NCBI GenBank assembly: GCA_016763315.1
Contig: JAESTZ010000072.1
Location: 1-42,338 of the forward strand
DNA length: 42,338 nucleotides
Reading direction: 5' to 3'
Source of the DNA: Robiginitomaculum sp.
GTDB taxonomy: Bacteria > Pseudomonadota > Alphaproteobacteria > Caulobacterales > Maricaulaceae
Shown here piece after piece: positions 1 to 7,508 of the stretch. The position numbers were made by a program, and so were the translations under genes. A model generated the notes under the pieces. That model was not told where the DNA came from and searched no databases. It saw only the letters and a list, made by a program, of their open reading frames with translations. Within the stretch, counting starts at the first letter, position 1, and each line of letters begins with the position of its first letter.

Positions 1-177
1 AAATTTCGACGCATTCAGGCGGCAAAATGGCCGCGCCCTTGCGGGTTTGAAATATACGGCAATCTGCGGCGCAAAGCCTCCTTGCATAGGGGTAAACCTT
101 TGCTACGATTGCTTTGCTGGCATCTTACCCTTATCTTTCAAACAGAATTACTCATAATTAATAGGCCCTGCCCCTAA
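1..177. other. 5' flank without a supported gene
   Basis: No open frame here has a convincing start and ribosome binding site. Short minus-strand frames exist (for example from an ATG at 14 running off the left edge), but only a few codons are visible. The region presumably holds the promoter of the symporter gene that follows. I see no clear -35/-10 pair. Confidence 0.4.
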
Positions 178-1617
178 ATGGTCAAAACAACCGGACTTGT
201 TAGTGGACCGCTAATTGCCTTGATATTCTTGTCGCTTGGATCACCTGAAGGTGTACCGGTTCTGGCGTGGCGCACTGCGGCTATTGCCATTTGCATGGCT
301 ATTTGGTGGGGTACAGAGGCTTTGCCACCATTTGTTACTGCTTTGGTGCCGCTGGTAATGTTTCCATTATTGGGGATTATGAATTTTTCTGAAGTCGCCG
401 CGCCATTTGCTCACCCGTTGATATTCTTGTTTCTGGGCGGTTTTTTGCTGGCGCTGGCTGTTGAGAAATGGAATTTGCACCAGCGCATAGCCTTGTTTAT
501 TTTATTGCTAATGGGAGTAAGAGCCAAAGCCTTGGTGTTTGGCTTTATGTTGGCCACTGCTTTATTATCTATGTTGATGACCAATACCGCAACCACATTG
601 ATGATGCTGCCAATTGCAGTTTCTATATTATCAGTGGTTTTTGTTGGCGGTGGCGAAGTAATAAGCGCTCAAAATAAAGCCAATTTCAAAATTTTATTAC
701 CGTTATCAGTGGCTTATGGTGCGACCATTGGTGGAATGGCTACATTAATAGGCACCCCGCCAAATGCGTTTTTAGCGGCCTACTTACTGGAACAACATGG
801 GATTGAAATTAGTTTTGCCCGTTGGCTGATGGTCGGTTTGCCGTTGACAATGATCCTGTTGCCTTTGTCATGGTTTGTTCTGACTAGATTTGTATTGCCG
901 GTAAATTTTTCTGCCGGGCAGGCGGCAAGGCAACATTTCAGGCAGATGCAACAAGGGTTAGGACGAATTTCAAAACCGGAATTACGGGTAGGAGTATTGT
1001 TCTTAATCGTGGCCTTTGCTTGGGCATTTCGTACACCGTTAATAGCTTTCACTGGGTTTGATTTTCTTACTGATAGTGCAATCGCAATTTTTGGTGCGAT
1101 ATTATTGTTCATTATACCATCTGGTTTGGCTCGGCACGAGAAATTGGCTGATGTTAAATTACTGCCGAAAGTTCCATTTGATGTGTTATTATTATTTGGT
1201 GGTGGTCTTGCGCTTGCCAAAGCAATATCCAGCAGCGGATTAGCAAGCGAGCTTGGTGATTTATTGTTAGGTGTCGGAGCAATCAACGGTGTTCTTCTGG
1301 TATTGGCAGCAACCGCCATGGTGGTGTTTTTAACCGAATTGACCAGCAATCTAGCAACTACTGCCAGTTTTTTACCAATTGTAAGTGCAGTTGGAATTGA
1401 TGCCGGATTATCACCATTATTGCTGGCGGTTCCGGTAGCACTTGCGGCCAGTTGTGCCTTTATGATGCCGATTGCCACGCCGCCTAATGCTATTTGTTAC
1501 GGCTCCGGTTTGGTGACATTACAACAAATGGCAAAGGCCGGCTTTTGGCTAAACCTCATCAGCATAGTTCTATTGTCGTTAATTGCCGTATTTTGGGTAC
1601 CGATTGTGTTTGGATAA
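178..1617 (+). CDS. SLC13/DASS-family anion:sodium symporter
   Basis: This is a 479-residue polytopic inner-membrane protein of the divalent anion:Na+ symporter family, which imports dicarboxylates, sulfate or related anions with sodium. The N-terminal run WWGTEALPPFVTALVPL (about residues 43-59) and the paired motifs TLIGTPPNA (about 190-198) and MPIATPPNAICYGSG (about 428-442) are the family's duplicated substrate/Na+-binding loops; TNTATTLMMLP is the first SNT-type hairpin. Length is normal. The ribosome binding site is weak (AGG about 12 nt upstream), but the start fits the family N-terminus. It heads a plus-strand run with an acyl-CoA synthetase, a RidA-like protein and upp. The substrate cannot be read from sequence; an organic or dicarboxylic acid would suit the acyl-CoA synthetase neighbour (inference). 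Confidence 0.88.
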   Translation: MVKTTGLVSGPLIALIFLSLGSPEGVPVLAWRTAAIAICMAIWWGTEALPPFVTALVPLVMFPLLGIMNFSEVAAPFAHPLIFLFLGGFLLALAVEKWNLHQRIALFILLLMGVRAKALVFGFMLATALLSMLMTNTATTLMMLPIAVSILSVVFVGGGEVISAQNKANFKILLPLSVAYGATIGGMATLIGTPPNAFLAAYLLEQHGIEISFARWLMVGLPLTMILLPLSWFVLTRFVLPVNFSAGQAARQHFRQMQQGLGRISKPELRVGVLFLIVAFAWAFRTPLIAFTGFDFLTDSAIAIFGAILLFIIPSGLARHEKLADVKLLPKVPFDVLLLFGGGLALAKAISSSGLASELGDLLLGVGAINGVLLVLAATAMVVFLTELTSNLATTASFLPIVSAVGIDAGLSPLLLAVPVALAASCAFMMPIATPPNAICYGSGLVTLQQMAKAGFWLNLISIVLLSLIAVFWVPIVFG

Positions 1618-1678
1618 TGGATTGCCGAAAAGTAGTTTTTGACTAAACTAACAAAAAAACAAATAGGGAGTGGATAAG

Positions 1679-3370
1679 ATGTTTTTCAAACTGGTCGAGG
1701 GGTTTATTGGTGCAGCAACTGCGCAAAATGGTGCATTACCGGTTTCAAGAAAAGAAATAGATGGCATAGAATATTCGGTATTCGACGCTGTTCCTCCCTC
1801 TTTGGCCGCTATGTTCGAAATGATGCGAGCGCATGGTGAGCTACCGTTTATTGTTGAAAATGGAACCAGTTACAGTTTTGCAGAAGTTCATTCGCGTTCT
1901 GTTGCTTTGTCGCATGCTTTGCTGGAGCAAGGGGTGAAAAAGGGCGATAGGGTGGCGATTTTTATGCGCAACCGGGTCGAGTGGGTGATAAGTTTTATTG
2001 CCTCTAGCATGACCGGAGCAATAGTAACGCCGCTTAACTCATGGTGGGGTGCTGTCGAGTTGGAGTTTGCCTTAAAAGATAGCGGCGCAAGTGTTTTAAT
2101 CGCTGATGATCGTCGTGCCAAAGCAGTTGATGCAATGGACAATCCGCCATCGGATTTGATCAAAATTCTCTATTCCGGCAATTATGATGATAAGTCCAAT
2201 TGGCTGGATTTTACCGCTCTGGAAACAGGATCAACGGCCACTACAGCACCGGATATTGAAATTTTTCCCGAAGATGATGCTTGTTTAATGTACACTTCTG
2301 GCTCTACTGGTTACCCAAAAGGGGCACTATCAAGCAATCGCGCGGTAATATCGGCGGTATTTGGCTATGCTATGTTGGGCATGGCGATGAAGTTTTATAA
2401 AAATGGCGGTAAAATTATCGAAGACCCGGCAGCCCCGCAATTATCTATTTTATTACCAATTCCGTTATTTCATGTCACCGGCTGCATGGTGATTTTCCTG
2501 GTATCAGTTGTTGCAGCGCGTAAACTTGTCTTGATGCGAAAATGGGATGTAACAGATGCCATGTCATTGATAGAACAAGAAAAAATTATGACATTGACCG
2601 GCGTGCCAACGATGACTGCCGATCTGGTAAACGCTCCTAACCGTGGTGATTTTGATTTATCAAGCTTAACCGACCTTAGTGCTGGTGGTGCGGCTCGTCC
2701 GGCTGACCATGTTGATGACATAAAAGAAACATTTGGAGCCGGAGCACCATTGGCCGGTTATGGTCTAACCGAAACCAATGGCATAGGTGCGTTTATTGCC
2801 GGTGATGATTATCTTGCGCATCCGTCAAGTATCGGCAAAGCGATCAAGCCAATAGTCGAGTTGGAAATACGCGATCCGGCAACTGGTAAGTTACTTGCTA
2901 ATGGTGAGCGCGGCGAAATATGCATAAAATCGGTTTGTAATATCAAAAATTATTGGAACCAACCTGAGGCCACAGCAGAGGCCTTTGTTGATGGCTGGTT
3001 GCGTACTGGTGATGTCGGTGTAATTGATGACGAAGGATTGCTTTATATCGTTGATCGGATCAAAGATATTATCATTCGCGGCGGCGAGAACATTGCCACC
3101 CTAGAAGTGGAAAGTGCGATATGTTCGCTGGACGAGGTATTGGAGTGTTCGGTGTTTGGTTTGCCAGATGCACGCCTTGGCGAACAAGTGGTTGCGGTCA
3201 TCTGCCTTGCACCGGGGACTACACTTAATGAACAAGAACTGCGTGAGGCACTAAAGGACACATTGGCCAGTTATAAAATTCCAACTAAAGTAGTTTTTCA
3301 AAGCGAACGCTTACCTCGCATTGCCACTGGCAAAATTGCCAAGAAAGATTTACGAGCGGCAATGCTCTAG
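1679..3370 (+). CDS. AMP-dependent acyl-CoA synthetase (class I adenylate-forming enzyme)
   Basis: This 563-residue cytoplasmic enzyme should activate a carboxylic or fatty acid to its acyl-CoA through an acyl-adenylate. Motifs in order are the phosphate-binding loop YTSGSTGYPKG (about 205-215), the adenine-binding GYGLTETNG, the hinge region WLRTGDVG then DRIKDIIIRGGENI, and the C-terminal catalytic lysine in PRIATGKIAKKDL. An in-frame GTG at 1670 would overlap the GGGAG ribosome binding site. The ATG at 1679 lies 8 nt after that site, so I chose it. The gene is 61 nt after the symporter and 16 nt before the RidA-like gene, so co-transcription is likely. Chain length is unknown; the type resembles medium- or long-chain FadD-like enzymes. 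Confidence 0.9.
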   Translation: MFFKLVEGFIGAATAQNGALPVSRKEIDGIEYSVFDAVPPSLAAMFEMMRAHGELPFIVENGTSYSFAEVHSRSVALSHALLEQGVKKGDRVAIFMRNRVEWVISFIASSMTGAIVTPLNSWWGAVELEFALKDSGASVLIADDRRAKAVDAMDNPPSDLIKILYSGNYDDKSNWLDFTALETGSTATTAPDIEIFPEDDACLMYTSGSTGYPKGALSSNRAVISAVFGYAMLGMAMKFYKNGGKIIEDPAAPQLSILLPIPLFHVTGCMVIFLVSVVAARKLVLMRKWDVTDAMSLIEQEKIMTLTGVPTMTADLVNAPNRGDFDLSSLTDLSAGGAARPADHVDDIKETFGAGAPLAGYGLTETNGIGAFIAGDDYLAHPSSIGKAIKPIVELEIRDPATGKLLANGERGEICIKSVCNIKNYWNQPEATAEAFVDGWLRTGDVGVIDDEGLLYIVDRIKDIIIRGGENIATLEVESAICSLDEVLECSVFGLPDARLGEQVVAVICLAPGTTLNEQELREALKDTLASYKIPTKVVFQSERLPRIATGKIAKKDLRAAML

Positions 3371-3386
3371 TAAACTGGAGAACGAT

Positions 3387-3923
3387 ATGAACCGTAGAGC
3401 TTTAATGTTAAGTGGGGCTGGTTTGACTCTGGCTACACTAATTGGCTGCACGAAAAATGTATCTGGTTCTGGAGCGGAAGCACGATTGATAGAATTAGGG
3501 ATTGTTCTGCCAGATGCTCCGGCTCCGGTGGCGACTTATGTTCCCTTTCGCCGGGTTGGTAATTTACTGTGGGTGGCCGGACAAGGACCCGCATTTGGCA
3601 GTGAATTTGGACAAGGCAAACTTGGCTTAGACCTAACTGTCGAGCAAGGGCAGATTGCGGCGCGTAATACTGCTCTTAATATTCTGGCGCAGGTTCGTGT
3701 CGCACTTGGTTCCTTGGATAAGGTGCAGCAATGTGTAAAATTAGGTGGTTTTATCAATTGCACTGATGATTTTACTGATCAACCAAAGGTGATGAATGGC
3801 GCGTCAGATTTGATGGTGGAAGTGTTTGGCGATGCTGGTAAAGCGGCAAGGTTTGCGGTTGGCTCAAATGTATTACCGTTTAATATATCGGTAGAAATCG
3901 AATCTGTTTGGGAAGTAATGTGA
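3387..3923 (+). CDS. RidA/YjgF-family protein with Tat-like lipoprotein signal
   Basis: This 178-residue protein has an N-terminal signal ([21 protein letters not shown]): twin arginine, hydrophobic stretch, then a lipobox-like LIGC ending at Cys21. Residues from about 33 onward match the RidA fold: LWVAGQGP, the [23 protein letters not shown] helix region, and the terminal [25 protein letters not shown], whose Arg matches the conserved imine/keto-acid-binding Arg of RidA enamine deaminases. RidA proteins are usually cytosolic and about 130 residues, so predicted export is unusual. The frame is open from 3321, but the ATG at 3387 has a good GGAG upstream and yields the signal peptide. The stop codon overlaps the start of upp (TGATG), so the two are translationally coupled. 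Substrate unknown. Confidence 0.82.
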   Translation: MNRRALMLSGAGLTLATLIGCTKNVSGSGAEARLIELGIVLPDAPAPVATYVPFRRVGNLLWVAGQGPAFGSEFGQGKLGLDLTVEQGQIAARNTALNILAQVRVALGSLDKVQQCVKLGGFINCTDDFTDQPKVMNGASDLMVEVFGDAGKAARFAVGSNVLPFNISVEIESVWEVM

Positions 3924-4564
3924 TGGAAAAAAAGATAGCCAACGTTGTTTTGGTGGATCACCCACTGATTAAGCATAAGTTGACTTTAATGCGGCGCAAA
4001 GAAAAAAGCACTGCCGAGTTTCGAGCGTTATTGTCAGAAATAGCCATGCTGCTTGGTTATGAAGCAATGAAAGACTTACGTACCGAATTGCGCGAAATTG
4101 AAACACCCATGACTAAAACCATGCAACCGGTTCTGGCTGGCAAGAAACTGTGTTTTGTTTCTATTTTACGAGCTGGCGATGGTTTACTTGGGGCGATGTT
4201 GGATCTGGTTCCTTCAGCGCGGGTTGGTCATGTGGGAATGTATCGTGATGAGAAAACTTTACGCCCGGTAGAGTATTTGGTGAAATTGCCCAATGATTTA
4301 TCACAACGCCGGGTGATTGCGCTTGACCCGATGTTGGCCACCGGAAACTCATCGATTGCAGCTATTACCCGTATTAAGCAGGCGGGAGCAAAACATATAA
4401 GTTTTGTTTGTTTGTTGGCTGCGCCAGAAGGTATCAAAAATCTTAACGCCGCTCATCCGGATGTACCGATTATTACCGCCGCTATTGATGATGGCTTGAA
4501 TGAAAACGGGTTTATTGTACCAGGTCTTGGTGATGCCGGAGACCGGTTGTTTGGAACAAAATAG
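3923..4564 (+). CDS. upp: Uracil phosphoribosyltransferase
   Basis: This 213-residue cytoplasmic salvage enzyme converts uracil and PRPP to UMP and pyrophosphate. The N-terminal [22 protein letters not shown], the PRPP-binding segment [13 protein letters not shown], and the C-terminal uracil-binding [22 protein letters not shown] are diagnostic. Length is normal. A longer frame begins with TTG at 3908, but the ATG at 3923 sits after GGAAG and overlaps the stop of the RidA-like gene in a TGATG junction, so it is preferred. The gene ends a plus-strand cluster and converges on the minus-strand STN-domain gene 17 nt away, with no clear terminator hairpin between them. Confidence 0.95.
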   Translation: MEKKIANVVLVDHPLIKHKLTLMRRKEKSTAEFRALLSEIAMLLGYEAMKDLRTELREIETPMTKTMQPVLAGKKLCFVSILRAGDGLLGAMLDLVPSARVGHVGMYRDEKTLRPVEYLVKLPNDLSQRRVIALDPMLATGNSSIAAITRIKQAGAKHISFVCLLAAPEGIKNLNAAHPDVPIITAAIDDGLNENGFIVPGLGDAGDRLFGTK

Positions 4565-4581
4565 CAGGCCTACGGTTTAAT

Positions 4582-5253
4582 TTAATCGCTTTGTTCATTC
4601 TGGTTTATAGCGTTTACCAATGCTTGCAGATCCGCTTGAGCCCGTCTGGTGGCTTCAGCCAAACGAGCCTGAGTTTCGGGGTCAATATCAAAACTGCCGT
4701 CTTCATTGCGGGTAATTCCACTGCCTCTACTGGTGCGAGCTTCAGCAGTAGTAGTTTGCGAGTCGACTGGAAGTCCGGCGATAACTCTGGCTTTGGTTTC
4801 CAGTAGGCCGGTAACCCGTGTCCCGTCTTTTTTTAGTTGCTCGGTTTGCTCGGCTGTTGGTGGAGTCGGTAATCTACGAGCCGCCTGAATAGTGCGTGGC
4901 GTTGGCGATTGCCCTATTTCTCCTGATAGAACAATCAGTCTGACAATGTATTGGCTACCATCAGCGGCTGTTGCTGTTTCGGTGGCATAGTCAGCGCCAC
5001 GTAAAATGCGTGCCAGAACTTCTTTGAGTGTACCATTCCAATTGCCGGTAATTTGCGGGTCGGTGATTAACTTATTAGTCCCGGAAATTTTTATTCCGGC
5101 ATGTTTCCCCAAAGTTTCCAATACGCTGGTAATTGGCTCAGCATTGGCCTTTACGTGCCATTCGTTATCTTGCTTTGCAACCGAAACATCGGCTATTGCC
5201 GAAGTGACGGATAATGTCAGAGCTAAAGAAACGGCGGTAATAAATTTGATCAT
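4582..5253 (-). CDS. Periplasmic protein with STN-like (secretin/TonB short N-terminal) domain
   Basis: This 223-residue protein has a clear Sec signal peptide (MIKFITAVSLALTLSVTSAIA, cleavage about 21/22). Residues about 36-90 (EPITSVLETLGKHAGIKISGTNKL then GNWNGTLKEVLARILRGADY) have the pattern of the STN domain found at the N-termini of secretins and some TonB receptors. The remainder is low complexity, rich in Thr, Ala, Gln and charged residues, with a possible helix near the end. No secretin or barrel domain follows, so it is a stand-alone periplasmic STN protein. AGAGG lies 6 nt before the ATG. It starts 31 nt downstream of the metalloprotease stop, so co-expression with the secreted proteins is likely. 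A role as a periplasmic adaptor for the T2SS or its substrates is only a guess. Confidence 0.68.
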   Translation of the reverse strand: MIKFITAVSLALTLSVTSAIADVSVAKQDNEWHVKANAEPITSVLETLGKHAGIKISGTNKLITDPQITGNWNGTLKEVLARILRGADYATETATAADGSQYIVRLIVLSGEIGQSPTPRTIQAARRLPTPPTAEQTEQLKKDGTRVTGLLETKARVIAGLPVDSQTTTAEARTSRGSGITRNEDGSFDIDPETQARLAEATRRAQADLQALVNAINQNEQSD

Positions 5254-5284
5254 TGAAAACCTCTAAAATACGAAAGCGGCAGGA

Positions 5285-7351
5285 TTATGGTGTGGTATCG
5301 GTGCGAACAGCAACCGATGTTGAACCCTTGATCGACGCGCCATCTCTAAATCTGCCAAAAATCCGGGTGTTGGCAAAATCAGCAGTAATACTTGCTGTTT
5401 CTGTTACAAACACTCCAAAGGTCGCAGTGCCGCCAGCGCCAATGGTTGTTACAACATTGGCCGATGGTGGTGCCAGACAAGCACCGGTAGCCGGTACGGT
5501 TTCGCAAACATTTACAGTTGCCGGTACGCTGCCATTGCTGGTTTCGCCTGTAAATGTAACTGTGCCAGCAGCACCCACATTACTAACGGCTACGACAAAC
5601 GCTCCGGAACCACCCGGTGCAGTTTCGACGATACCCGGTGTTGCAACTGCGGTTCCGGCAACTGCCACAATATCAGGTGTGGTTCCATCAACGGCCGAGA
5701 AAAACAAAGTGTTTAATCCGTTTGTGCTTTCGGCGCTGGAGCGATTGGAGCAGAAAAAATCAATAGGTATATCTGCTTCGGTAAACTCGCCGCCGGGAGT
5801 GATCGAGAATAAAAAGCTTTGTGCTGCACCGTCGGCAATATCAACAGGTGTATTGATTGTGCCAGATAACACATTAGCAGCAGTTGTGGTTTGGTAACTA
5901 AACTGGGCGGCTGTCGCGCCGGGTAGTGCCAGGCCACAAGAGGTTGCAGCCCCACTGCCGGCAGGATTAATCACGGTAGCAAAAGCTGTTGCCAGTCCGG
6001 TGCCGGACGCATCGCCGATAGAGCGTGATGATGGTAGAATAGAAGATACTACTCTTGTTGCTCTGGCTCTGAAGTCTTGCATGGTAAAGCCACCATCGCG
6101 AATGGATCTAGCAGCATCGGAACCGGCGGTGCCGCAAGCCTCGGCCGGATCTGCGCTGTTCGGGTCTTTGCAATTTGTCAAAGACGGGTTTGAGAAAATG
6201 CCAAGTCTGGCTTCGCTCGCTCCTGAAGAAGTGCCCATGATGGTTCTGAATTTGCTAGGGACAGTATAACCATGGGAAAAAGAGAACACCCCATTGCCCG
6301 GTGTGTTGGCAGTGTCGTGCTGAGTTCCCATATTGTGGCCAATTTCATGCGCCAATGTATAGGTAGAGCAAAACGAGAATGATCCTACCGCTGGTGCATC
6401 AATGTCCTTGTCGTCACTGACTGTATTGTAGGAAAACGCGCTAGACCCGACGAGGTTTCCATGATCAACGCCCAGGACAAATCCGGTACCACAAGAAGAA
6501 TGAGTAGATGCTTGAAACCGGCGAATATAGGTTACAACGTCGATACCTTTGGATGTACGAATGGCCTCAATACCGGAAAAATCACCATCTGCATTATTTA
6601 GATTTAATCTTAAATCTCCTAGTGTGTCACCATTGTTTTTACCGCCAAGGGTGCCGGTTCTTTCTTCTATATGCACTAAATTAGCCCTGACATTGGTTAA
6701 ACTGTCGACCAGCGCGGTGTCGTAGAGGCTCACCAGAAACTGCAATCTTGCTGCCAATCCCAAGCCCCAGCGATCGATCATGCTGTCATGAAAGAAAATA
6801 CCGACATCAATGGTGCCAACAGAGCCAACTACTGCTGGCTTTGAGATTTCTTTTGATGTCTTGGTAGCTTTGATTAAGGCGGCTGGAGGTATAATCCCGT
6901 CATTTTCCAGTTCAAGCTCGACACGGTTTGGATCATTACCCTTGTAAATCACATGACCAAGACGACCCTGGCGTGGTTCAATTAAGTATTGCTCATTGTC
7001 ATAGAATATTTCCCCAAACACAAATCCAGCTACTTCGGTAAGTAATACCCGCCCCTTTTTGTCGCCGGTACCAATTTCTCCGATCCAGCTTTGTCCACCC
7101 AGTTTATGACCTTCAATTCTGGTTAAAGTCGCATCTATGTTCTGCCCGTTAGGTAAAGTGATATTAGTTTTACCGCCGGGTGCCATTTTAAATGAAGATA
7201 GATCAAATGTAATATTTAACCGGTTTTCAATGGACACTTGCTGTTTATCTGTGTCCCAAAAATCATTTGCAAAGGAGGCTGTGGCTGTCATTGATCCTAT
7301 AAGTAGAGCTGCGCTTACAATTAACGGTTTAGAGAAAAAAGAATATGGCAT
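5285..7351 (-). CDS. Secreted metzincin-type zinc metalloprotease with C-terminal shared module
   Basis: This 688-residue protein begins with a Sec signal peptide (cleavage about residue 28, ASFAND). Residues about 40-175 look like a propeptide-type region. The protease core, about 178-430, holds the zinc motif HEIGHNMGTQHD (His335, Glu336, His339, His345) and a downstream methionine turn TIMGTSSG (Met372), as in reprolysin-like M12-type metzincins. Residues 435-688 form the cysteine-containing module shared with two neighbouring proteins. The frame is open to 7447, but the ATG at 7351 has AGGAAAG upstream and places the signal peptide at the N-terminus. It lies downstream of the 588-residue secreted protein and upstream of the STN-domain gene on the same strand. 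It is a candidate T2SS substrate; target protein unknown. Confidence 0.87.
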   Translation of the reverse strand: MPYSFFSKPLIVSAALLIGSMTATASFANDFWDTDKQQVSIENRLNITFDLSSFKMAPGGKTNITLPNGQNIDATLTRIEGHKLGGQSWIGEIGTGDKKGRVLLTEVAGFVFGEIFYDNEQYLIEPRQGRLGHVIYKGNDPNRVELELENDGIIPPAALIKATKTSKEISKPAVVGSVGTIDVGIFFHDSMIDRWGLGLAARLQFLVSLYDTALVDSLTNVRANLVHIEERTGTLGGKNNGDTLGDLRLNLNNADGDFSGIEAIRTSKGIDVVTYIRRFQASTHSSCGTGFVLGVDHGNLVGSSAFSYNTVSDDKDIDAPAVGSFSFCSTYTLAHEIGHNMGTQHDTANTPGNGVFSFSHGYTVPSKFRTIMGTSSGASEARLGIFSNPSLTNCKDPNSADPAEACGTAGSDAARSIRDGGFTMQDFRARATRVVSSILPSSRSIGDASGTGLATAFATVINPAGSGAATSCGLALPGATAAQFSYQTTTAANVLSGTINTPVDIADGAAQSFLFSITPGGEFTEADIPIDFFCSNRSSAESTNGLNTLFFSAVDGTTPDIVAVAGTAVATPGIVETAPGGSGAFVVAVSNVGAAGTVTFTGETSNGSVPATVNVCETVPATGACLAPPSANVVTTIGAGGTATFGVFVTETASITADFANTRIFGRFRDGASIKGSTSVAVRTDTTP
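5288..6049 (-). other. Shared secreted module, copy in the metalloprotease
   Basis: This stretch encodes residues 435-688 of the metalloprotease. It opens with SSILPSSRS, continues with AGSGAATSC, TINTPVDIADGAAQSF and a single Cys in FFCSN. It then has a second half with VCETVPATGACLAPP and ends in TSVAVRTD. The same order of landmarks appears in the subtilase and the 588-residue protein. It reads as two beta-sandwich-like halves with four cysteines; the fold is inferred. Confidence 0.75.
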
Positions 7352-7378
7352 TGATGCTTTCCTATGCAAATTGCACCG

Positions 7379-7394
7379 TATACTTATCAGTATA
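7379..7394. promoter_or_regulatory. Inverted repeat upstream of the metalloprotease gene
   Basis: TATACT and AGTATA arms (6 bp, perfect) surround a 4-nt spacer, 28-43 nt upstream of the chosen metalloprotease ATG. One arm read on the minus strand is TATACT, a plausible -10 element, although I see no good -35 at 17 nt. It could be a promoter with an overlapping operator. Weak evidence. Confidence 0.3.
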
Positions 7395-7508
7395 GAATGT
7401 GCGTCTATGTAAATACGAACCGAGAATTGGTTTGTAATGCGTTGCACGCTACCACATTTTTCTTATTTTACCATAGAAAATGATCTTTATTCTACTTTAT
7501 GTTGATTA

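Noticed and set aside
780-1478. 232-residue minus-strand frame
   Set aside because: It lies entirely opposite the SLC13 symporter, whose motifs are unmistakable; the peptide is low complexity and motif-free.
5253-5897. 214-residue plus-strand frame
   Set aside because: It is antisense to the shared module of the metalloprotease; repetitive Val/Ala/Pro content reflects the opposite strand.
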